Source of the DNA: UKL13-2 sp031370625
Lineage (GTDB): Bacteria; Pseudomonadota; Gammaproteobacteria; Burkholderiales; Usitatibacteraceae
Assembly: GCA_031370625.1 (NCBI GenBank)
Contig: JANMQR010000032.1
Location: 1 to 11,353, forward strand
Reading direction: 5' to 3'
DNA length: 11,353 bases
Numbering within the stretch: the first letter of the stretch is position 1; the number at the start of each line of letters is the position of its first letter. The notes beneath the pieces were generated by a model. The model saw only the letters and a program-made list of their open reading frames with translations. It ran no database searches and was not told where the DNA came from. Below, one piece after another: positions 1 through 5,309 of the stretch. A program made the position numbers and the translations under genes.

Positions 1-14
1 GTAGTCGAAGTCAT
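1..14 (-). CDS. Possible 5' end of a divergent gene (edge-truncated)
   Basis: On the minus strand an ATG at 14-12 opens a frame reading M-T-S-T-T before the window ends. A purine-rich AGGA lies about 7 nt upstream of this ATG (minus-strand complement of roughly 22-25), which is good spacing for a ribosome binding site. A LysR-type regulator starts in the opposite direction at 171, and such regulators are often transcribed divergently from a target gene. Only five codons are visible, so the product cannot be named and the call rests on the start signal and the context. Confidence 0.35.
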
Positions 15-74
15 GATTTTTCCTAAAATGGGATGGTAGGAAATCTTTTACAAATTCCCACAACAACCATAAGT

Positions 75-128
75 GTATTACGATACCAAAAATAATATAA
101 TCACCAACAAAGAAAAAGTATCTCATAC
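75..128. promoter_or_regulatory. Paired GTAT-N3/4-ATAC inverted repeats, candidate LysR-regulator sites
   Basis: Two similar dyads lie between the putative divergent gene and the LysR gene. GTAT-TACG-ATAC is at 75-86 and GTAT-CTC-ATAC at 118-128; both are followed by C. Their centres are about 42 bp apart, close to four helical turns, so they would face the same side of the DNA. LysR-family tetramers typically bind two spaced dyads with a T-N11-A character. The sites flank a TATAAT hexamer at 96-101, a position that would suit autoregulation. The arms are only 4 bp, so chance is not excluded. Confidence 0.35.
96..101 (+). promoter_or_regulatory. Consensus -10 box (TATAAT), likely LysR gene promoter
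   Basis: A perfect TATAAT occurs at 96-101 in an AT-rich stretch. Transcription would start near 108 and give a leader of about 63 nt before the LysR start at 171. No good TTGACA-like -35 box is visible at 16-18 bp upstream; the GTAT/ATAC dyad at 75-86 partly occupies that position. Confidence 0.4.
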
Positions 129-170
129 CGCTGAGTACGTAATAACTGCTTTCTAGTCGAGGAGAAAGAA

Positions 171-1121
171 ATGGATCGTTTCAAAGCGCTACAAACATTC
201 CTGGATGTCGCCAAATCCGAGAGCCTGTCCTCCGTCGCCCGTGCCGAGGGCGTTACGCCTGCGATGGTCGGGCGGCGTATAGATCAGCTTGAAGAGCAGC
301 TCGGCGTAAAACTTTTCAAGCGATCAACCCGGAAAATTACTTTAACACCGGAAGGCACGGCGTTTTTTGAAGATGTGCGCAATATCATGAACGAATTGCG
401 CGCTGCCGAAGAGTCGCTTTCGGTCGGTGCCAAGAGTGCTACCGGGCGTTTGATTGTCTCGGCACCCACGGCATTCGGGCGCAAACATATCGCGCCGCAT
501 TTGCCCGCGTTTACCGCGGCGCATCCGAATTTAAGTGTGACGCTTTTGCTGTCGGAGCGGATTGTTGATTTGAAAAATGAGCGGGTTGATCTCGCTGTGC
601 GCATCGCCGATTTAAAAAATGCCGACCTCATTGCCAGCAAATTGGCGCGCAATCATCGTGTGGTAGTGGCGTCCCCCGATTACATCAAACGCAGCGGCAA
701 ACCGATGGTGCTAGCGGATTTAGCCAAGCATCATTGCCTGGTCACGGCAACTGAGGCGGGCCTGGCAGATTCATGGACGTTTCGCGATCAAGGTGACGCC
801 AAGGCACTGAAAGCTGAAAGTGCCGCAGCTAAAAACGTCACTGTTAAAGTCAGCGGCAATCTGCAATGCAACGACGGCGAAGTCCTCACCCGCTGGGCAC
901 TCGCCGGGCAAGGCCTTGCATGGCGCAGCGCGTGGGAAGTATCAGAAGAAATAGAGCGCGGCCGATTGATCGAAGTGCTGCCAAAATTCGCCGCACCGGG
1001 CAACGATATTTTTGCTGTTTATCCTGACCGGAAATTCTTGCCCGCCAAGGTCCGCGTGTTCATAGATTTTCTGAAGAAAACGTTCGGCGATCCGCCGTAT
1101 TGGGAACAGCATAAAAAGTAG
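171..1121 (+). CDS. LysR-family transcriptional regulator (CrgA-like)
   Basis: The 316-residue product has the normal length and layout of a LysR-type regulator. A winged helix-turn-helix lies at about residues 1-60, with the family pattern of SLSSVARAEGVTPAMVGRRI (19-38), EEQLGVKLFKRSTRKITLT (41-59) and then PEG. A linker helix follows at about 62-88. The effector-binding domain begins with TGRLIVSAPTAFGR (91-104) and continues to about 303; this opening is typical of the CrgA-like subgroup. It should act as a cytoplasmic DNA-binding regulator that responds to a small molecule; the ligand cannot be read from sequence. The start at 171 is supported by GAGGAG at 159-164. A possible divergent gene at the left edge is the most likely target, and paired dyads upstream suggest autoregulation. 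The family call is firm; the regulon is unknown. Confidence 0.95.
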   Translation: MDRFKALQTFLDVAKSESLSSVARAEGVTPAMVGRRIDQLEEQLGVKLFKRSTRKITLTPEGTAFFEDVRNIMNELRAAEESLSVGAKSATGRLIVSAPTAFGRKHIAPHLPAFTAAHPNLSVTLLLSERIVDLKNERVDLAVRIADLKNADLIASKLARNHRVVVASPDYIKRSGKPMVLADLAKHHCLVTATEAGLADSWTFRDQGDAKALKAESAAAKNVTVKVSGNLQCNDGEVLTRWALAGQGLAWRSAWEVSEEIERGRLIEVLPKFAAPGNDIFAVYPDRKFLPAKVRVFIDFLKKTFGDPPYWEQHKK

Positions 1122-1178
1122 TTAATTCAAGACGCCATGCTCCAAACCCTAAGCAGGGTGGCCAGCTTGAAAGCCTAT

Positions 1179-1213
1179 GCCTGAAGAAGCGCGTAAATAG
1201 GGCGTCTTCAGGC
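1179..1213 (+). terminator. Hairpin downstream of the LysR gene, probable terminator
   Basis: GCCTGAAGA (1179-1187) is perfectly complementary to TCTTCAGGC (1205-1213), a 9-bp stem with a 17-nt loop, 58 nt after the LysR stop. The following bases (GTGTTGCTTTA) are only moderately T-rich, so intrinsic termination would be weak. GGCGTCTT (1201-1208), which overlaps the right arm, can instead pair perfectly with AAGACGCC (1129-1136), so two mutually exclusive folds are possible. Confidence 0.45.
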
Positions 1214-1230
1214 GTGTTGCTTTAAGAATG

Positions 1231-1247
1231 CCGCCCGCACTGGGCGG
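1231..1247. other. Short GC-rich hairpin CCGCCC/GGGCGG
   Basis: CCGCCC (1231-1236) and GGGCGG (1242-1247) form a perfect 6-bp stem with a GCACT loop. No T-run follows on either strand, so it is not a classical intrinsic terminator. It is the third hairpin in this gap after ACCCT-AAGC-AGGGT (1146-1159) and the stem at 1179-1213. It could be part of a structured leader of the ThuA-like gene or simply an intergenic palindrome. Confidence 0.4.
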
Positions 1248-1268
1248 TTGAAAGGTGCTGTGGAATTA

Positions 1269-1310
1269 CGCTGAACCCGTCGAGTTGCGTTGGTTTGGCT
1301 CGGGTTAGCG
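1269..1310. repeat. Imperfect inverted repeat resembling a dispersed GGGTTAGC-type repeat
   Basis: CGCT-g-AACCCG (1269-1279) pairs with CGGGTTAGCG (1301-1310): ten base pairs with one bulged G and a 21-nt loop. An outer TTACG (1266-1270) also matches CGTAA (1319-1323), and CGAGTTG (1281-1287) matches CAACTCG (1331-1337). From memory, the wording (AACCCGTCGAGTTGCGTTGG ... GGGTTAGCG) resembles degenerate copies of a palindromic intergenic repeat found many times in proteobacterial genomes. Only one copy is in this window, so its repetitive nature is inferred. Confidence 0.4.
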
Positions 1311-1402
1311 CAGCTACACGTAAAACGTTACAACTCGCAAGTTGCAACCAAGGCGCAATTTGAATATCGTAATACTTTCAGCACATCGCTTAGGGTGCCA
1401 CC

Positions 1403-2320
1403 ATGAAACTATTCGGTCAGAATTACCAGTCGCGGGTCGTTCTTGCTCACTTTAAAAGCGTTCGGCCGGTAGAGCGCTTGCGTGTCGCCGCCGTTCGGTG
1501 CGCCGCCTCACTGGCGTTAGTCGCTGCCGTTCTGCCCGTCACCGCGTTTGCCCAAGCTTGCCCGGTGGTCATGGGGTGTCCTCCACTTTCTGCGGCGGGC
1601 AGCGTATTGGCTGCGAGCGAGGGCGCGTTAGCTGGGAAACGCATTCTGGTGTTCTCCAAAACGGCCGGTTTCCGACACGATTCGATTCCGACCGGCATCG
1701 CGATGTTTCAGGCGCTCGCGCAAGCGAATGGCTTTACGATGCAAGCAAGCGAAGACGCCAATTTGTTCAATGACACCGCGTTGCGCGACTTTCAGGCGAT
1801 CGTGTTTCTGAACACGACGTCGGATATTTTGGCACCTGCGCAGGAAGCGGCAATGGAACGTTTCATACGTGGCGGCGGTGGGTTTGTTGGCATACATGCT
1901 GCTGCCGATACGGAATGGCAGGGGAGTTGGGTTTGGTATCGCGGGCTACTGGGCGCGGTATTCAAAAATCATCCGGCGCAGCAACAAGCCACGCTTGCCG
2001 TGGTGTCAAACGAGCACGCGGCGACGCGAGATTTTCCGATGCGCTTGAGCATCATGGAGGAGTGGTATAACTTCAGCGATCTTAGCCCGAGCAATAACGT
2101 GATTTTGAGCGTAGATGAAAGTACTTACACCGGCGGTATTCACGGCGAATGTCATCCGATTTCCTGGTTTCGGGAATATGACGGCGGGCGCAGCTTTTAT
2201 ACCGCGCTCGGACACCGCAAGGAAACCTACGCGCTGCCCGCTTTTCGGGCGCACGTCCTTGGCGGCCTGAAATGGGTACTGGGTCGGATTCCAGCGACGT
2301 CGGCTCCGGCAAAAGATTAG
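1403..2320 (+). CDS. Exported ThuA-like domain protein
   Basis: The product has 305 residues. A basic N-terminus (Arg at 11, 21, 25, 27, 32) precedes a hydrophobic stretch at about 33-49 ending in VTAFA-QA, a classical signal peptidase I site after residue 50; the n-region is unusually long. The mature part is a ThuA-like domain (glutamine-amidotransferase-like fold). Characteristic segments are the strand and loop KRILVFSKTAGFRHDSIPTG (79-98), GGGFVGIHAAADTEW (158-172), EEWYNF (219-224) and PISWFREYDGGRSFYTALGH (252-271), with conserved His92, His165, His190 and His271. ThuA is linked to trehalose/sugar utilisation in rhizobia, and ThuA-like domains often accompany sugar-dehydrogenase or cytochrome-like modules in exported proteins. 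Here the domain stands alone, so sugar-related periplasmic activity is an inference. The start is supported by AGGG (1392-1395) seven bases upstream. It converges on the DUF6600 gene. Confidence 0.9.
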   Translation: MKLFGQNYQSRVVLAHFKSVRPVERLRVAAVRCAASLALVAAVLPVTAFAQACPVVMGCPPLSAAGSVLAASEGALAGKRILVFSKTAGFRHDSIPTGIAMFQALAQANGFTMQASEDANLFNDTALRDFQAIVFLNTTSDILAPAQEAAMERFIRGGGGFVGIHAAADTEWQGSWVWYRGLLGAVFKNHPAQQQATLAVVSNEHAATRDFPMRLSIMEEWYNFSDLSPSNNVILSVDESTYTGGIHGECHPISWFREYDGGRSFYTALGHRKETYALPAFRAHVLGGLKWVLGRIPATSAPAKD

Positions 2321-2482
2321 GATGCGTGACGGCATGGCGCAGGCGCAATATTCACCCTAAATGCCGACCGACATTTTCGTTCAGTTCGTCCGGGCCGACG
2401 TCAGGTCAATAGAACCTAAATTGCCCTGCGACATTAATGCAAGTTCATCAACGCAACCAATCGGGCACTTTGCTGCCGGTGT

Positions 2483-4873
2483 TTATTGCTGCTGTTGCCC
2501 TGGTTTGGCTTGACCTTCTAGTCGTGGTGCGTTGGGTTGTTTTTCTGCATTCTGAGGTTTTTCGGGACGCGCTGCCTGTGGTTGCGGCTGGTCTTGCGGG
2601 CGCGCTTGCGGTAGCGGTTGAGCTTGCTGCTGGGGCTGTGTTTGAGTCTGGGTCTGCTGCTGAGGCTGCACGCGCGGCTGAGGTGCTTGACGCTCGAGAC
2701 GCCGTTCAGCGCGTTGTTCATTGCGCTGTTCATTCCTTTGCTGCGGAACCACGTTTTGCGGGGTGCTCTGCGGAGCGATCTCACGTTGCTGCCGACCACG
2801 GGCATTTCCATATTGATCGTTCGGTTCTGGCGCACGATCCTGGCGGCCGCGTGGTTGCACGGCCTGCTCACCCACGTTTACTGCATTCGGTCTTCCGCCT
2901 TGCAGATAGGCGGGCTGTGGCTGCTGCGCTGGTGGTGCTGACTGAATCACCACGGGTGGGCGCTGTTGCGATTGCACCGCGATTGGCGCAGGAGTTGGTG
3001 AGGGTATCGGTGCAGGCGCCACGCTCTGTGTGCCGCCGCCAACACGTGGTTGCACTGGCGTCGGCTGTGCTGCGGGTTGTGGCACAGGCTGTGGCACAGG
3101 TTGCATGGGCTTGGCGCTCCTGCCTCGCGGATTCGGTTGCGCACCGGGCACCCCACCATTCATCACCGGTGCTGCGCCGATTGTTGGCGCGGCGTCGCGA
3201 TTTTCGCGGACACGTCCGGGCGGCAAATTGTTGTTAGCCGCTGGCATCCCGGGCGCGGCACCTTGCACGACTTCACCGCCTACCCGACCCGGTATTTGAT
3301 TCTGTTGCGGTTGAATCTGCCCGCCTTGCGTCGACGGCTGACCTTGAGCTGCGCGCGGTCCACGATCTTGTCCTTGTTGTACTTGAGCTTGCCCTTGCGC
3401 TTGGCCCTGCATCTGTGGTGCGATTTGTGGTGCATACACCGGCGCAACATTATTGCGGCCTCGTGCCCACGCTGAATTGGCGTTTCCGTTTCCTTGCTGC
3501 TGCTGCGACGACTGGCCGGGCATCACCGGCTGGCCTTGCATGATCGGGCGCGGGACATCGATGGTCTGCACGGGCTTAAAATTGGCGAGATTGGCGCGCG
3601 ACTCGCGAATCGCATTGGCCGCGATCGGTTTCGATTGCACAAACACGTTTTGATTTACAAACGTGGCACCCGGCACCTGATTTTGATAACGCGCGGGCGG
3701 ATTGTTATTAATGATGGTGACGTTGTTGGTCACGTAATTCACGTTACGAATATAGTTCACGTTATTGGTGTAGCGCGGCACGTAATGTTCGCGCGGTGCC
3801 AGCGGGAACCAGCCCACCGACGAATCCCTGACCGAAACATTTACGCTCAGCCCCGGCCTCCCGTACCACGCGACCAGTGCAGGCGCGTAGGCGGGGCGAC
3901 GTTGATATGCGCCCGGCCACCAGTGCCAGCGCGAGCCGATTGTCACCCAGCGTCCATAGTGAAACGGTGCGAAGCCCCATGGTGCTTCATCAACCCATGT
4001 CCACCCCCACGGGCTCACATACGACCATGAGCCGTTGCGATAAGGTGCCCAGCCAGACGACACATAACGTGGTGCCCACACACGGCCGTACTCGCCGCTC
4101 TCGATCCAATCCCCATGAGTGTCAAGCTCTTCATAGCCGGTCATGTATGACGAGACGACCTGCGAGCTTACGTAGCGCGAGTGGGTGCGATCCCACGCGC
4201 GGTCGCGTGCGTCCGCCCAGCGATCAAAACCGGATTCAGCGGCGGTTTCAAAGCGAAAGCTGTTTGCGCCCGCTTGGCCCGAATTACGGCCTTGCACGAC
4301 TAACGTGCGGCCGCGATCAACGGTTACCGAATTAGCGCTATTGTCTGTAGCCTCGAAACGTGCGCGGCCCGCGTAGACGGAGATTCGGCTTTCCGCGCCG
4401 TTATCGGCCGCATCAATTCGGTAACGACCGTTGCCCTCAATAACAAAACGACCATCCGCCGTTTCTACACTGAGAGTCTCGCGGTCGCTGTCCCCGTCCC
4501 GACGAGTCCGGATATTGATGCTGCCACGCTGAAGATAGGCGAGCGTTTGGTCATCATCAATTCGAATGAAATCAAGGATGGTGTTGTCATCAATGCGCAT
4601 TGCCATTGGCCCAATACGAACTTCCGCGCGTGACGCGCCTTCGGTCCAAAGCGAATTTTCGCTGGTAACGGGGAAATTGATCCGCGCCGGTTTCCAGCCT
4701 TCGCTGCGATCCATAAAAAATGAGACATTGCCCTCGGCCAGACTTACGCGGCCCACGCGACTTGGTGGCTCGGCAAACGCGTTCGCGGCGAAAATTGACG
4801 TGGCGACTAGCGCCAGCGCCGCGCGCGCCAGAGTTGATGATTGGCCAAGTATTTTGCGGAAAGTAGTGGGCAT
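2483..4873 (-). CDS. Exported FecR-like/DUF6600 protein with long Gln/Pro-rich tail
   Basis: The 796-residue product starts with a signal peptide: a hydrophobic core at about 17-30 and a likely cut after NAFA (residue 34). Residues about 38-205 look like a FecR-type beta domain (GRVSLAEGNV at 41-50, then repeated short strands such as AYLQRGSINIRT and RISVYAGRARFEA). Residues about 245-365 are the Trp/Tyr/Gly-rich DUF6600 region, with WAPYRNGSWSYV, WGWTWVDEAPWGFAPFHYGR and RWHWWPG. Asn-rich strands follow at about 369-391. From about 440 to the end the chain is low-complexity, rich in Gln, Pro and Arg (for example QTQTQTQPQQQ), and probably disordered. Exported DUF6600 proteins are common in proteobacteria but have no firm function; a periplasmic or surface role is inferred. 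The start has only a weak AGAGAA ribosome site. It is divergent from the AsmA-like gene, with 436 bp between the two starts. No terminator was seen in the 162-bp gap to the ThuA gene. Confidence 0.88.
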   Translation of the reverse strand: MPTTFRKILGQSSTLARAALALVATSIFAANAFAEPPSRVGRVSLAEGNVSFFMDRSEGWKPARINFPVTSENSLWTEGASRAEVRIGPMAMRIDDNTILDFIRIDDDQTLAYLQRGSINIRTRRDGDSDRETLSVETADGRFVIEGNGRYRIDAADNGAESRISVYAGRARFEATDNSANSVTVDRGRTLVVQGRNSGQAGANSFRFETAAESGFDRWADARDRAWDRTHSRYVSSQVVSSYMTGYEELDTHGDWIESGEYGRVWAPRYVSSGWAPYRNGSWSYVSPWGWTWVDEAPWGFAPFHYGRWVTIGSRWHWWPGAYQRRPAYAPALVAWYGRPGLSVNVSVRDSSVGWFPLAPREHYVPRYTNNVNYIRNVNYVTNNVTIINNNPPARYQNQVPGATFVNQNVFVQSKPIAANAIRESRANLANFKPVQTIDVPRPIMQGQPVMPGQSSQQQQGNGNANSAWARGRNNVAPVYAPQIAPQMQGQAQGQAQVQQGQDRGPRAAQGQPSTQGGQIQPQQNQIPGRVGGEVVQGAAPGMPAANNNLPPGRVRENRDAAPTIGAAPVMNGGVPGAQPNPRGRSAKPMQPVPQPVPQPAAQPTPVQPRVGGGTQSVAPAPIPSPTPAPIAVQSQQRPPVVIQSAPPAQQPQPAYLQGGRPNAVNVGEQAVQPRGRQDRAPEPNDQYGNARGRQQREIAPQSTPQNVVPQQRNEQRNEQRAERRLERQAPQPRVQPQQQTQTQTQPQQQAQPLPQARPQDQPQPQAARPEKPQNAEKQPNAPRLEGQAKPGQQQQ

Positions 4874-5016
4874 CGCGAGATTCTCTGTTTACGGAATGAT
4901 TCGTATCTTTTTATTACTGCAAAGAGCGTGAAAAACACCTGCTGTGACAGTTCTGCTTAAACAACGGCTACAGCATGGTTTCGTTGACGTTATTGGTGTT
5001 CAGCGATTTTTGATCG

Positions 5017-5035
5017 CACGGAATTGAAATTCGTG
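5017..5035. promoter_or_regulatory. Near-palindrome CACG(G)AATT-GA-AATTCGTG, possible operator
   Basis: CACGGAATTGAAATTCGTG is an inverted repeat with 8-bp arms, broken only by one extra G in the left arm and a central GA. The loop is too short for an RNA hairpin, so it suits a dimeric protein-binding site better. A smaller dyad GCGAT-TTTTG-ATCGC (5003-5017) abuts it. The binding protein is unknown. Confidence 0.35.
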
Positions 5036-5104
5036 AGAACATAGAACTGTTGTAAAACAAAGCGTTAGACCAAAGTGTAGTCATAGTGCTTTAAATAGGG
5101 ATCC

Positions 5105-5126
5105 ATAACGCCTAAAGTGGCGTTAT
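5105..5126. repeat. Perfect hairpin ATAACGCC/GGCGTTAT
   Basis: ATAACGCC (5105-5112) and GGCGTTAT (5119-5126) form a perfect 8-bp stem around the 6-nt loop TAAAGT. Neither side carries an adjacent T-run, so it is not an obvious terminator. CGCCTAAA (5110-5117) is the exact reverse complement of TTTAGGCG (5208-5215) in the tandem array downstream, which links the two elements. Confidence 0.55.
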
Positions 5127-5178
5127 CAAAGATGTCGTGCCGCCGGATTGTCGAATAAAGATGATTGCAAAAAGCTGC

Positions 5179-5223
5179 GTTTAAGTCGTCTAAGGCGTTT
5201 AAGGCGTTTTAGGCGTCTAAGGC
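5179..5223. repeat. Five tandem 9-bp repeats, consensus GTYTAAGGC
   Basis: The contiguous units are GTTTAAGTC (5179), GTCTAAGGC (5188), GTTTAAGGC (5197), GTTTTAGGC (5206) and GTCTAAGGC (5215). Units 2 and 5 are identical and the others differ at one or two positions. The array ends 86 bp before the AsmA-like start and could be a cluster of sites for a regulator or a replication-slippage tract. A 9-bp period does not keep sites on one helical face. Confidence 0.8.
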
Positions 5224-5244
5224 TTTGCACTTCAAGTATTCCAA

Positions 5245-5260
5245 TCGCAGTCTCGCAGTC
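5245..5260. repeat. Tandem 8-bp direct repeat TCGCAGTC x2
   Basis: TCGCAGTC at 5245-5252 is followed directly by an identical copy at 5253-5260, 49 bp upstream of the AsmA-like start. With only two copies this may be a simple slippage product. Confidence 0.6.
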
Positions 5261-5309
5261 CAAATAGCGGCGCGACAACAACATCAATGCTTACGTTGAG
5301 AGCCGCGCG

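Larger units (their letters stand above)
4874..5309. other. Divergent intergenic region (436 bp) rich in repeats
   Basis: This gap separates the starts of the DUF6600 gene (leftward) and the AsmA-like gene (rightward), so it should hold both promoters. No hexamer pair with good -35/-10 spacing stands out on either strand. TTGACG at 4984-4989 (+) has no matching -10, and TAATAA on the minus strand near 4912-4917 lacks a good -35. It contains a near-palindrome (5017-5035), a hairpin (5105-5126), a five-copy 9-bp array (5179-5223) and an 8-bp doublet (5245-5260). No convincing small gene was found. Confidence 0.6.

Noticed and set aside
1137..1184. 15-codon frame (MLQTLSRVASLKAYA) overlapping the hairpins after the LysR gene
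   Set aside because: No ribosome binding site and no run of regulatory codons as in a leader peptide; probably chance.
2321..2482. Bidirectional terminator between the convergent ThuA and DUF6600 genes
   Set aside because: No stem of useful length followed by a T-run was found on either strand in this 162-bp gap.
2437..3237. 266-codon plus-strand frame opposite the 3' part of the DUF6600 gene
   Set aside because: It mirrors the Gln/Pro-rich codons on the minus strand and gives a Val/Ala/Arg-rich product without recognisable domains; the minus-strand gene has a signal peptide and known domains.
5179..5223. CRISPR array
   Set aside because: The repeats are contiguous 9-mers without spacers, and no cas gene is present.
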